Shown piece after piece: positions 44,507 to 53,965 of a DNA stretch of 64,000 bases. The translations under genes were made by a program, and so were the position numbers. The DNA comes from Nitrospinaceae bacterium (lineage in GTDB: Bacteria; Nitrospinota; Nitrospinia; Nitrospinales; Nitrospinaceae). The stretch is taken from the NCBI GenBank assembly GCA_024644405.1, contig JAHELC010000001.1, positions 427,844-491,843 of the forward strand, in the 5' to 3' direction. The notes beneath the pieces were generated by a model. That model had not been told where the DNA came from, made no database searches, and saw nothing but the letters and a program-made list of their open reading frames with translations. Position 1 is the first letter of the stretch. Each line of letters begins with the position of its first letter.

Positions 44507-47179
44507 TTATGATAATGGACCCAACCAGCCGCGTCGAACCATCCACTTGGCGCCCTCCAGGATAGGAATGATTGTAAACGCTAATCCGGTAACAAGGGTC
44601 CAACCCTCTACACTCAGACTGTAGGTGCCGAAAGGACGATGGAGAACGGGCAAATAAACGATTAGACCCAATAGCATCAACTCCCATATGACTGCCAGAT
44701 TCAACCATTTATTCGCAAATGGCTTGTGAAACACCGGGTATCGATCAGAGCGGAAATTGTAGGCTTTTAAAAATTGTATAATGACGAGACACAAAAATGT
44801 CAGGGTCATCGCCTGCTCGACACTGTGTTCTGATTTCAGAGCCCAGGTGAACAGACCCAAGTTGACCACGGTGGACCAAATGCCGCCGACCAGCATCAGA
44901 AAAACGACGGGACGGGTGAAAATTCCTTTTTGCGAATCCCGGGGCGGATGGCGCATCAGGTCCGATTCCGGTGGATCGACGGCCAACGCCAGCGCCGGCA
45001 AGCCGTCAGTCGCAAGGTTGACGTAAAGAATCTGCACTGCCGTCAATGGCAGGGGCAGGCCGGTCAGCACCGCCCCTGCAATAAGGCCGATCTCACCGAT
45101 GTTCGACGACAGCAGATACATCAAATATTTTTTAACATTACCGAAAATGCCGCGCCCCTCTTCGACCGCCCCGACGATGGAAGCGAAGTTGTCATCAGTC
45201 AAAATCATGTCGGCGGCTTCCCGGCTGACATCCGTACCGGTAATTCCCATGGCGATACCCACATCCGCTTTTTTTAAAGCCGGCGCGTCATTGACCCCGT
45301 CGCCCGTCATCGCCACAACTTGATTTTTCTTCTGCAGAGCGGTAACTACGCGAAGTTTGTGTTCGGGAGACACACGGGCGTAGACTTCAATCGTTTCCAC
45401 TTTCTGATCAAATTCAGCGTCCGACATAGCTTCCAGTTCGGATCCAGTCACCACATGGCCGGTGTTGAGAAGACCCAGTTCACGCGCCACCGCTTGTCCC
45501 GTGCCCGGGTGATCGCCGGTGATCATGACTGGCCGGATTCCGGCGGCGGAACAGGTTTTGATCGCCTCCGCAGCTTCGGGCCGGGGTGGATCGATCATGC
45601 CTGCCAAACCGAGAAAAACCATGTCCTGTACCACGCCATCCAGCGATGCCGTCGATTTGCAGGCTACGGCTAATACGCGCAATGCTTCTGTAGTCATCTC
45701 CTTTGCAGCATCCAAAATAAGTTGAACCGCTTCTTCATTCAAAGGGCTTTCCCCCTCCCCGGTTCTCTGTCGTGTGCAGGAAGCTAAAATAACTTCCGGC
45801 GCCCCTTTCGAATACGCCACTATTCCATCCGGCCCCTGATGCAGTGTCGTCATGCATTTTCGCTCGGAGGTAAAAGGAATCTCATTGATACGCGGCCATT
45901 CCCGTTCCAACGACTCCTTGTTGAGGCCGGCCTTGGCCGCGGCAACCACCAGGGCGCCTTCAGTCGGATCACCCTTGATATCCCAGTCTCCGTTAACTTT
46001 GATCAGCCTTGCGTCGGAAGCCAGTGTACCTCCGCGAAGGAACTCGGTCAGTGGATGAAATATTTCGTTCTGCTGCTGGCCGGCACTAAAGGTTCCCTTC
46101 GGTTCATAGCCCGTACCGGTGACAACAACCCAACGTCCCCCGACCCAAATTCGGCGGACGGTCATCTCGTCACGGGTCAGGGTACCGGTTTTGTCCGAAC
46201 AGATTACCGAGGTACTGCCGAGCGTCTCAACAGTGGGCAGATGACGCATCAACGCGTTACGTTTAACCATTCGTTGGACACCGATGGCGAGCGAGATGGT
46301 CACCACGGCAGGCAGGGCTTCCGGAACCACCGCCACCGCCAGCGCTATGCCGAACAGGAACATTTCTATCAGCGGCTCTCCGCGCATGAATCCTAGAAAG
46401 ACAATCAGCAACACCACAGCCAGCGCAGCGACCGCTAAGGCTTTTCCAACTCTATCCAGGTTTTCCTGGAGCGGGGTCTTGGTCTTTTCCACCTTTTTCA
46501 GCATTCCGGTAATCTTGCCGAATTCAGTGTGCATTCCGGTCGCGGTGACAACCCCCTGGCCCCGGCCGTAGGTAATCGCAGTACCCGAGTACACCATGTT
46601 AATACGGTCGCCTATAGGGAGTGCTTCCTTGCCGAGAGAGGCGGCTTGCTTTTCGATGGAGACGGATTCGCCGGTAAGAGAGGATTCGTCCGCTTTCAGA
46701 TTCATCACCTCCACCATACGGGCATCGGCGGGTACCCTGTCCCCTACTCCCAGCCTGATGAGATCGCCGGGAACCAGATCACGCGCGGGTATCCTCTCCT
46801 CATCGCCATCGCGCAACACGGTGGCAAAGGGCGCGGCCATTTTCTTGAGAGCTTCGATGGCTCGCTCCGCGCGATATTCCTGGATGAATCCCAGCACTAT
46901 CGCGAATAGAACAATCACCGCAATTGCTATGGATTCGATGGCGTGCCCCAGAAAAGCTGACAGAGCTGTCGCAAGGAGTAAAATAACAATCAACACATTC
47001 TTAAATTGGTTGGCTAAAACCCCCCAGGGCGAAACATGACTGGCTGATGTCAATTCGTTCGGTCCGTGCTCGGCCAGCCTGCGGCGGGCCTCCTCAGTCG
47101 ACAGGCCGGAGCTTGTGGTCGATAACCGCTCCAATACCTGTTCGGTCGAAATTGTATGCCAGACTTGTGGAGTATTCAT
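44507..47179 (-). CDS. P-type cation-transporting ATPase, P2A-like
   Basis: 890 residues; pumps a cation (Ca2+ most likely, by similarity) out of the cytoplasm or into the periplasm. N-terminal cation-ATPase domain, actuator domain (LTGESVSIEK), phosphorylation site ICSDKTGTLTRDEM with D329, nucleotide domain, and hinge MTGDGVNDAPALKKADVGIAM. About ten transmembrane helices end in a C-terminal cation-ATPase domain. It is monocistronic and its promoter region carries a long palindrome (47264-47293). Confidence 0.95.
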   Translation of the reverse strand: MNTPQVWHTISTEQVLERLSTTSSGLSTEEARRRLAEHGPNELTSASHVSPWGVLANQFKNVLIVILLLATALSAFLGHAIESIAIAVIVLFAIVLGFIQEYRAERAIEALKKMAAPFATVLRDGDEERIPARDLVPGDLIRLGVGDRVPADARMVEVMNLKADESSLTGESVSIEKQAASLGKEALPIGDRINMVYSGTAITYGRGQGVVTATGMHTEFGKITGMLKKVEKTKTPLQENLDRVGKALAVAALAVVLLIVFLGFMRGEPLIEMFLFGIALAVAVVPEALPAVVTISLAIGVQRMVKRNALMRHLPTVETLGSTSVICSDKTGTLTRDEMTVRRIWVGGRWVVVTGTGYEPKGTFSAGQQQNEIFHPLTEFLRGGTLASDARLIKVNGDWDIKGDPTEGALVVAAAKAGLNKESLEREWPRINEIPFTSERKCMTTLHQGPDGIVAYSKGAPEVILASCTRQRTGEGESPLNEEAVQLILDAAKEMTTEALRVLAVACKSTASLDGVVQDMVFLGLAGMIDPPRPEAAEAIKTCSAAGIRPVMITGDHPGTGQAVARELGLLNTGHVVTGSELEAMSDAEFDQKVETIEVYARVSPEHKLRVVTALQKKNQVVAMTGDGVNDAPALKKADVGIAMGITGTDVSREAADMILTDDNFASIVGAVEEGRGIFGNVKKYLMYLLSSNIGEIGLIAGAVLTGLPLPLTAVQILYVNLATDGLPALALAVDPPESDLMRHPPRDSQKGIFTRPVVFLMLVGGIWSTVVNLGLFTWALKSEHSVEQAMTLTFLCLVIIQFLKAYNFRSDRYPVFHKPFANKWLNLAVIWELMLLGLIVYLPVLHRPFGTYSLSVEGWTLVTGLAFTIIPILEGAKWMVRRGWLGPLS

Positions 47180-47252
47180 GAGTGATTAAAATATAGGGTT
47201 TAAATTTTCCTCTAGTTATATCACTTGCGCAGTCGATGTGTCTAATACCTGT

Positions 47253-47280
47253 ATTATACAAGAAAGAGGTTTGCCGTTAA
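47253..47280 (-). promoter_or_regulatory. Probable promoter of the P-type ATPase gene
   Basis: Minus strand TATAAT (47258-47253) preceded by TTAACG (47280-47275) at a 16-nt spacing; the -35 lies inside the 30-bp palindrome. The start codon is at 47179, leaving a leader of about 65 nt. Confidence 0.5.
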
Positions 47281-47293
47281 CGGCAAACCTCTT
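47264..47293 (-). repeat. 30-bp perfect palindrome in the ATPase promoter region
   Basis: AAGAGGTTTGCCGTT followed immediately by its reverse complement AACGGCAAACCTCTT, 15+15 with no loop. It overlaps the putative -35 region of the ATPase promoter and lies about 155 nt after the GGDEF gene on the minus strand. It could be an operator or a terminator of the GGDEF gene (CTCTTTCTTG follows). Confidence 0.7.
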
Positions 47294-47448
47294 ATTGTTT
47301 CTGGGGAAGTTGATGGGAATACTCTTAGCTTCTCGTCTAGTGGTCAAAAATACCACATTGGTCCGGAAAAACCATCATGACAGTAACCAAAGACAAAGAT
47401 AAGTGGCATCTCGAAATGCGAATAAGAAGAAACTGGAAACCCGGGGAT

Positions 47449-48999
47449 TTAAGGAGTCAGGGAAGGTATTGGAAACTCCAGGTGGACAACCCGGTTTTTT
47501 CCCTGTTTTTTAGCTTCATAAAGAGCTTTATCGGCTTGGTCAATGAGGGCTTTTGAAGTTATATTTTTTTGGCCTTGGGATATTGACACTAACCCCAAAC
47601 TGATAGTGATGCGCTGGATTACTGATTTTTTAGAACTCTTCAATTTCAAATTTTCAACTAGCGCTCTTAACCGCTCTGCAATGATCAACCCTCCATTAAA
47701 ATCGGTTGAAGGGAGGATCACCGCAAACTCTTCTCCTCCATATCTCGCCGCCAGGTCATGAGACCTTTCGACCGATCTCTGCAATACTTCCGCTATTTGC
47801 TTTAAGCATTCATCGCCCACCAAATGGCCATAGGTATCGTTAAACTCTTTAAAATAATCAACATCCAAAAGAATTAATGACAAGGGGGTTTTATCCCTGG
47901 AGGAGCGGTTCAATTCTTTTCCAAGGTTTTCATCAAAGCATCGCCGGTTAGCCAACCCTGTCAGCGAATCCAAGTTTGAAAGCTGCTCTAATTGCTGGTT
48001 GCTTTCAAATAATACTTTATGACGGATACGGAAATCATTAATCTCAAAAACTATTGAGATCAGTAGAAAAAGCAGAAGCAACCCGCCGGCACTGGCAATA
48101 GGGGGGTGCCATTTAACTCCATCCTGAAAACTTTTATCGCCCTGAAAAAGCACGATCCAGGATTTTCCAAAAGCTAAAATCTCTTTTTTATAACTTATTA
48201 AATCCGCATCAGCTTTGGATAATTCAAAGAGCTTGTTCTCGCTTGTAAGTTTCTTGCCGTCAAATAGTTTTAAATTCATACCCTTTTCAAGATAAGGATT
48301 GACTGCATGATTCACCATATCTTCCAGGCGATAGACTCCCACAACAAAGCCTTTTAATTTCCTGTCTCTATGAGCAATGCCACCATAGTAGGGAGCAAAA
48401 ACCAATAAACCATCTTTCTCCGGTTGACTCTGAACTAAGTGGATCTTGTTGGTGGCCAATATTTCTCCGGATTCTTTTGATCCCACAAGCGCCTTAAAAC
48501 GTTTGCTCTCACTCGATAAATCAAATCCCAATGCAAGCTCATTGCCAACGAGGGGTTCAACAAAATATACCGGATAATATTCGGGGCGTTCACCAGCCTG
48601 AATCATGGTTCCTGGTTTCAGGCGTTCGGTAAACTGAAAGTGCACGAAGCCTTCACTATGTGCTCGCTCTTCCATTTTTTTTCGATTATCTATTGAAATT
48701 CGGGGAGCCCATTCCAGGGCTTGAATAAAAATATTTCTTTTCAAAATAGGAGAAACGTAAGACTTGAATGATTCACGAGTTACATTATTGGAGGCGTCGT
48801 AAAATGAAAGAATATCCAAGAGAATTCTTTCATTATTCTTCATTTCAGCTTCTAATTTGATTATTGTTTTTTGAGACTGATTTACAAAATCCTTTTTCCA
48901 TAAATCCACTTGATGATCATAGACAATCTTGAAAATGAGAGCAGAAAGAATTAAGCCACACGCCATCATTCTTAAAGTAATCTTGGTAATCGTAGGCAT
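47449..48999 (-). CDS. CHASE-sensor diguanylate cyclase
   Basis: 516 residues from ATG 48999 (an upstream TTG adds ten). Transmembrane helix (~6-26), periplasmic CHASE sensor (~60-270, with ALEWAPRISIDNRKK and EYYPVYFVEPLVGNE), second helix (~298-320), then GGDEF with the GGEEF active motif (RYGGEEFAVILPS) and DSLTGLANRRCFDE. It makes c-di-GMP in response to an external signal. No I-site RxxD is obvious. Monocistronic. Confidence 0.93.
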   Translation of the reverse strand: MPTITKITLRMMACGLILSALIFKIVYDHQVDLWKKDFVNQSQKTIIKLEAEMKNNERILLDILSFYDASNNVTRESFKSYVSPILKRNIFIQALEWAPRISIDNRKKMEERAHSEGFVHFQFTERLKPGTMIQAGERPEYYPVYFVEPLVGNELALGFDLSSESKRFKALVGSKESGEILATNKIHLVQSQPEKDGLLVFAPYYGGIAHRDRKLKGFVVGVYRLEDMVNHAVNPYLEKGMNLKLFDGKKLTSENKLFELSKADADLISYKKEILAFGKSWIVLFQGDKSFQDGVKWHPPIASAGGLLLLFLLISIVFEINDFRIRHKVLFESNQQLEQLSNLDSLTGLANRRCFDENLGKELNRSSRDKTPLSLILLDVDYFKEFNDTYGHLVGDECLKQIAEVLQRSVERSHDLAARYGGEEFAVILPSTDFNGGLIIAERLRALVENLKLKSSKKSVIQRITISLGLVSISQGQKNITSKALIDQADKALYEAKKQGKNRVVHLEFPIPSLTP

Positions 49000-49374
49000 A
49001 TAGTCTGGGATTTCCTGCAGATCTGGCAATTAATATGATATTTCTAAGTTTAACGGCCTGAATAGGGGTTAGCAAACGATAAATTTTCCAAACCCCGGCA
49101 CAACTTTCTCCTCTGGCAACACAAGCCGGGAACCCTACGCAGGTATCGGATATCTGAACATGGAATATTTAAAGAAAACTCTTGGAATGCCGTCGATCAG
49201 CCAGACACAATATTGAAATTAGGAAGATGGTGTGCTTCCGCTGGCAACCCAGTCTGATCGGAAAAAGTGACAGCTTACACAAACGCTGTATCTACCGGCA
49301 CCAGACCTTTGGTCCACGCCGAGCGGCTGAACAATTGTGCCTCCGAATGTCGGTTCATTGATTACCGTGTCGGC
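49000..49374. other. Intergenic region downstream of the TlpA-like gene
   Basis: About 375 bases with no convincing gene. On the minus strand, directly after and in frame with the TAA of the TlpA-like gene, about 50 codons stay open and include CVSCH. This could be a decayed or read-through C-terminal extension; see findings. Otherwise AT-rich spacer. Confidence 0.4.
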
Positions 49375-50031
49375 TTAATTCTGCTGAATGATTTTCTTTG
49401 AGAAGGCTGGCAATGGCGGCTTCTGTTTCCCGGTATCCCCTTCACCGAAATGCGTATACCGGACCACCCCGTTTTTATCGATTAAGTAAAAAGCCGGCCA
49501 ATACCGGTTGCCATAGGCTCTCCAAAGTTTGAATCCATTGTCCAAAGCAATCGGGAAGGTGAGTTTGTGATCTTGTACCGCCTGTTTTACGTTACTCAAT
49601 TTCCGCTCAAACTGAAATTCCGGCGCGTGAATGCCGAGAACCACCAAGCCGTTTCGGGAATACTTCTCATGCCAGGATTGGACGTAGGGGAAAGTGTTGA
49701 TACAATTGAAACAGGAGTAAGTCCAAAAATCCACGAGGACCACTTTTCCTCGCAGTTCTTTCATCGAATTTATTTTCTCTGAGTTGATCCAATGAGAAAG
49801 GCCCGAAATTTCCGGAGCTTTATAAAGAGTGGGGAGGGAAGAGTGTTGAGGTTTGGCAGAATGCGCCATCGGACGAGGCACGAAAGCAAGAAAGAGCGAC
49901 ACCCAAAACAGTCCAACAGCGAGAATACCAAGGAAAGGCAGCCTGCAGATCAATGCCCGGTAGCAGCCTGGACTCTGGCTATAATTTGCAGTGGATGGCG
50001 TGCTTGACGGATTATTCTTCAGAGTGCACAT
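49375..50031 (-). CDS. Membrane-anchored TlpA/DipZ-like thioredoxin
   Basis: 218 residues. Hydrophobic anchor (~32-52), then a thioredoxin fold with VVLVDFWTYSCFNCIN; the redox pair is C107-F-N-C110. The WTYSC-x-NC form is typical of DipZ/redoxin-type proteins. The later APEFQFERK and YGNRYWPAFYLIDKNG (cis-Pro) segments are present. Periplasm-facing thiol oxidoreductase. GAGGA Shine-Dalgarno. Confidence 0.9.
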   Translation of the reverse strand: MCTLKNNPSSTPSTANYSQSPGCYRALICRLPFLGILAVGLFWVSLFLAFVPRPMAHSAKPQHSSLPTLYKAPEISGLSHWINSEKINSMKELRGKVVLVDFWTYSCFNCINTFPYVQSWHEKYSRNGLVVLGIHAPEFQFERKLSNVKQAVQDHKLTFPIALDNGFKLWRAYGNRYWPAFYLIDKNGVVRYTHFGEGDTGKQKPPLPAFSKKIIQQN

Positions 50032-50151
50032 TTCATCAAATCCTCAATTGCGAATAACCATATTTCCTTAGTCGAAGAGGTTGATCGAACCTTTCAATGA
50101 ATATCTGCATTTAAGTAACGCCCTCCTTTTGAAGCACTTATCCCCTACTCT

Positions 50152-50160
50152 TGGTATAAT
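50152..50160 (+). promoter_or_regulatory. Extended -10 promoter of gdhA
   Basis: TGGTATAAT (50152-50160): a perfect TATAAT with the TGn extension. A clear -35 at 17 nt is lacking, as is usual for extended -10 promoters. The ATG is at 50273. Confidence 0.5.
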
Positions 50161-50272
50161 GAAAATCATCTCAACCCTGCCAAATAGCCGTGTAAGGTAA
50201 TTAAGAGACCTGCGACAAATCCTAAAATTTGGAGGAACCTGAAAATCCACAAATATCCAGGGGGGAACCATC

Positions 50273-51649
50273 ATGAAAGAAACGGCAGCAGATTCAGTCA
50301 AGAGCAATTGCCCTGAATTGACGATGGATAATTTTATCAATGGAATGAAGCGAAGGAATCCCGGAGAAACAGAATTTCATCAAGCTGTCGAAGAGGCCAT
50401 GACCTATCTCATTCCTTATGTCCAGCTTCACCCAAAATATCAAAAAGCACAAATATTGGAACGGCTCACGGAACCCGATCGAATTGTCATTTTCAGAGTA
50501 TGCTGGCAGGATGATCTGGGCTCGTTCCGCACCAACCGGGGCTATCGGGTCCAATTTAACAATTCTATCGGCCCTTATAAAGGGGGGCTCAGGTTTCACC
50601 CGACCGTGAATTTAAGTATTCTTAAATTCCTGGGCTTCGAACAGATTTTTAAAAACAGTTTGACAACCCTGCCCATGGGAGCAGGCAAGGGAGGCTCTAA
50701 CTTCAACCCCAAGGGGAAATCTGATGACGAAGTCATGCGTTTTTGCCAGGCCTTCATGACCGAACTGAGTAAACACATCGGAGAAAATGTGGATGTACCT
50801 GCCGGTGACATCGGTGTCGGTGCAAGGGAGATCAGCTACATGTTCGGTCAATACAAGCGGTTGATAAATGAATTTACCGGAACCCTAACAGGAAAGGGTT
50901 TGGAATTCGGCGGCAGTAAAATCAGGAAAGAAGCAACGGGATTTGGCTGCATTTATTTTATGCAGGAAATGCTGAAACACCGAACAGATGGATTGGAGGG
51001 AAAACGGTGCATCGTTTCCGGCTCGGGAAACGTCGCTCAATACGCCGCACTAAAACTTATTCAACTGGGTGCTAAAGTGATCGCTATTTCCGATTCCTCA
51101 GGTTTTGTTCATGATCCGGAGGGCCTAGACGAAGAAAAACTGAACTTTATTATAGAATTAAAAACCGTTAAAAGGGGCCGAATTTCCGAATTTGCCAACC
51201 ATTACCAACTGAAATTTTACGAAAACCAAAAGCCCTGGAAAATTGCATGTGATCTGGCTTTTCCCTGCGCCACACAAAATGAACTGGATGAAGCGGATGC
51301 GAAAGAGTTGATAAAAAATGGTTGCACGGGCATCGCGGAGGGGGCCAATATGCCCACCACCCTTGGCGCGATAAAGGAATTCCAAAACGCCAAGCTTCTG
51401 TTTTCTCCAGGGAAGGCATCCAATGCCGGTGGTGTGGGTGTTTCCGGGTTGGAAATGACTCAAAACAGCATCCGACTGTCCTGGTCCTCGGAGGAACTGG
51501 AACAGCGCTTGAAGGAAATCATGACCAATATTCATCAACAATGCATTCAATATGGTTCTGAAAAGGATTATGTAGATTATGTTAAAGGGGCGAACATTGC
51601 AGGATTTGTAAAGGTTGCTGACGCGATGCTGGCCTATGGAGTACTTTAG
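50273..51649 (+). CDS. gdhA: NADP-type glutamate dehydrogenase
   Basis: Makes glutamate from 2-oxoglutarate and ammonium. 458 residues, the size of the hexameric small family. Substrate region GPYKGGLRFHPTVNLSILKFLGFEQIFKN; catalytic-Lys stretch LPMGAGKGGSNFNPKGK; NAD(P) motif CIVSGSGNVAQYAA. It has a strong AGGGGGG ribosome site and an extended -10 promoter. Confidence 0.95.
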   Translation: MKETAADSVKSNCPELTMDNFINGMKRRNPGETEFHQAVEEAMTYLIPYVQLHPKYQKAQILERLTEPDRIVIFRVCWQDDLGSFRTNRGYRVQFNNSIGPYKGGLRFHPTVNLSILKFLGFEQIFKNSLTTLPMGAGKGGSNFNPKGKSDDEVMRFCQAFMTELSKHIGENVDVPAGDIGVGAREISYMFGQYKRLINEFTGTLTGKGLEFGGSKIRKEATGFGCIYFMQEMLKHRTDGLEGKRCIVSGSGNVAQYAALKLIQLGAKVIAISDSSGFVHDPEGLDEEKLNFIIELKTVKRGRISEFANHYQLKFYENQKPWKIACDLAFPCATQNELDEADAKELIKNGCTGIAEGANMPTTLGAIKEFQNAKLLFSPGKASNAGGVGVSGLEMTQNSIRLSWSSEELEQRLKEIMTNIHQQCIQYGSEKDYVDYVKGANIAGFVKVADAMLAYGVL

Positions 51650-51760
51650 ATTTTCTGGTGAAAGATTTTAACTCTTCATCCGTTTTTAAAGGTGATCCCT
51701 TGAGTTTGCTCCAGACAAGTAGGCTTATGACAGAAAACAAACAATTGAGGGGGGGGGTAA

Positions 51761-53905
51761 ATGAAAAATTTTAAAACAATTATTATTCTTTCTGTTATCG
51801 CTGGTTGTATATGGACTTTTTCTCACTTTAACCTCGGCCAATACCTGAGTCTGGAATATTTGAAAGAACAACAGGCTGGCTTCGCTGCCTTTTATGAAGA
51901 AAATACCGTCTTGGCCATTGGTGCCTATAGTCTTGTTTATATTATCTCAACCGCCTTGTCCCTTCCAGGGGCCGCTTGGTTAACCCTGTTGGCCGGCGCC
52001 CTGTTTGGATTGGTCACGGGAACCATTCTCGTCTCCTTCGCAAGTACTATTGGAGCAACTCTGGCATTTACAATTTCTCGATTATTGCTCCGCGACTGGG
52101 TTCAAAATAAATTCGGAAGTTATCTCAAGTCGTTTAATGCCGGCGTTGAAAAAGATGGTGGATTTTATCTCTTTACTTTAAGGCTGATTCCGGCGTTCCC
52201 ATTTTTCGTCATTAATTTAGTGATGGGATTGACTCCCATGAAGACGTTTCAATTCTTTTGGGTGAGCCAGATTGGAATGCTGGCAGGGACCATCGTTTAT
52301 GTGAACGCCGGAACGCAACTTGCTCAAATTGAATCCCTGAAGGGCATCCTCTCTCCCGGACTCCTTCTCTCCTTTGTATTATTAGGTTTATTCCCACTCC
52401 TGACCAGAAAACTATTGGGCTTCTATAAAGGTAGAAAAGTGTTGAGCCGGTTCAAAAAGCCTAAAGTCATTGACTACAACATGGTGGTGATCGGGGCGGG
52501 ATCGGGCGGGTTGGTGACCAGTTATATCGGTGCAGCTACCAAAGGAAGGGTTGCTCTGATCGAAAAACACAAAATGGGCGGAGATTGTCTGAATACCGGA
52601 TGCGTCCCGAGCAAAGCCCTTATTCGATCTGCCAAATTCATGGCGGATACCAAAAAATGTCAAAGCCTGGGTTTCAAGAATGTCCAAGTGGAATTTAAGT
52701 TTGCCGATGTCATGGAGCGGGTTCAGCGGGTTATCAAAACGGTGGAACCCCACGACTCGATTGAACGTTATTCACAGCTTGGAGTCGAGTGCATGACCGG
52801 AGCAGCAAAGATACTGTCTCCTTATGAAGTTCAAGTAAACGGTAGAGTCCTCACCACAAAGAACATCATCATCGCCACGGGTGCCCGCCCGGCAATTCCC
52901 CCCATTGAGGGCATTGAAGAAGCCGATTACCTGACTTCAGACTCGGTTTGGAGCATTCGTGAAAAGCCCGAAAAACTATTGGTGCTCGGAGGAGGACCGA
53001 TCGGTTCGGAACTCGCTCAAGCGTTTTGCCGGTTGGGGTGTCAAGTCACACTAGTGCAACGCGGGGAAAGACTGCTTCCCAGAGAAGATTACGAAGTCGC
53101 ACAAATGGTTTTAGAGAGCTTCAAAAAAGACGGCATTGATGTTCTTCTTAATCATACCCCAAAGAAATTTTTCAAAAAGGACAGTCAAGACTATTTGGAG
53201 TGCGAACACCAGGGTCAACGCATTACAATTGGCTTTGATAAAGTTCTGGTCGCTCTGGGACGCAAGGCTAATACAACAGGATTTGGGTTGGAGGAACTGG
53301 GAATTGAGTTGACTTCCAGGAAAACAATTCAGGTCGACGAATACATGCGAACCAATTATCCCAACATCTATGCCTGTGGCGATGTGGCCGGACCTTATCA
53401 ATTCACGCACATTGCCGCCCACCAGGCCTGGTATTGCGCGGTCAATTCATTGATCAGCCCATTTTACGGTTTCAAAGTGGATTATCGCACCGTACCCTGG
53501 TGCACCTACACGGATCCGGAAGTAGCGCGATCAGGTTTAAACGAACTGGAAGCCAAAGAACAGGGTATCCCTTACGAAGTTACCACCTATGGCATTGACG
53601 ACCTCGACCGCGCCATAACCGATGAAGCGGCTTATGGAATTGTCAAAGTCCTGACAGAACCGGGTAAAGACAAAATCATTGGAGTGACCATTGCCGGACT
53701 CCATGCCGGAGATATAATTGCAGAATATGTAGCCGCAATGAAAAACGGTTTCGGCATGAAAAAAATCTTGAACACCATTCATATTTACCCGACATTGGCC
53801 GAATCCAACAAGTACGCCGCGGGCAATTGGAAAAAAAACCAGATAACAGAGAAAAAGCTGGCCTGGGGTGAGAGAATCAATAGGTGGAGAAGAGTTTATG
53901 TGTGA
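51761..53905 (+). CDS. VTT (TVP38/TMEM64) - flavin disulfide oxidoreductase fusion
   Basis: 714 residues. Residues 1-225 are a VTT/DedA-like membrane domain with about five helices (ALSLPGAAWLTLLAGALFG, the family GGxFG-like loop). Residues ~240-714 are a pyridine-nucleotide-disulfide oxidoreductase of mercuric-reductase type: GAGSGGLVTSYIGAATKG, redox pair C276/C281 in GGDCLNTGCVPSKAL, LVLGGGPIGSELAQAF for NAD(P), and IYACGDVAGPYQF for FAD. The C-terminal dimer domain has IHIYPTLAES. Terminal MerR-like Cys pair is absent, so Hg reduction is unlikely. An unusual nine-G tract forms its Shine-Dalgarno. Confidence 0.9.
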   Translation: MKNFKTIIILSVIAGCIWTFSHFNLGQYLSLEYLKEQQAGFAAFYEENTVLAIGAYSLVYIISTALSLPGAAWLTLLAGALFGLVTGTILVSFASTIGATLAFTISRLLLRDWVQNKFGSYLKSFNAGVEKDGGFYLFTLRLIPAFPFFVINLVMGLTPMKTFQFFWVSQIGMLAGTIVYVNAGTQLAQIESLKGILSPGLLLSFVLLGLFPLLTRKLLGFYKGRKVLSRFKKPKVIDYNMVVIGAGSGGLVTSYIGAATKGRVALIEKHKMGGDCLNTGCVPSKALIRSAKFMADTKKCQSLGFKNVQVEFKFADVMERVQRVIKTVEPHDSIERYSQLGVECMTGAAKILSPYEVQVNGRVLTTKNIIIATGARPAIPPIEGIEEADYLTSDSVWSIREKPEKLLVLGGGPIGSELAQAFCRLGCQVTLVQRGERLLPREDYEVAQMVLESFKKDGIDVLLNHTPKKFFKKDSQDYLECEHQGQRITIGFDKVLVALGRKANTTGFGLEELGIELTSRKTIQVDEYMRTNYPNIYACGDVAGPYQFTHIAAHQAWYCAVNSLISPFYGFKVDYRTVPWCTYTDPEVARSGLNELEAKEQGIPYEVTTYGIDDLDRAITDEAAYGIVKVLTEPGKDKIIGVTIAGLHAGDIIAEYVAAMKNGFGMKKILNTIHIYPTLAESNKYAAGNWKKNQITEKKLAWGERINRWRRVYV

Positions 53906-53965
53906 AGAGTCTGCTTTCTGATCACAATCAACCCGTGACATTCGCGCCTCTGTTAGATCAGCGTT

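Noticed and set aside
47374..47550. Plus-strand reading frame of 59 codons starting MTVTKDKDKWHLEM
   Set aside because: Most of it lies antisense to the end of the diguanylate cyclase gene, no ribosome site precedes it, and the protein has no recognisable pattern.
49030..49374. Possible additional cytochrome gene after the diguanylate cyclase
   Set aside because: No start codon or signal peptide; only an in-frame continuation after a stop. Kept as a low-interest finding.
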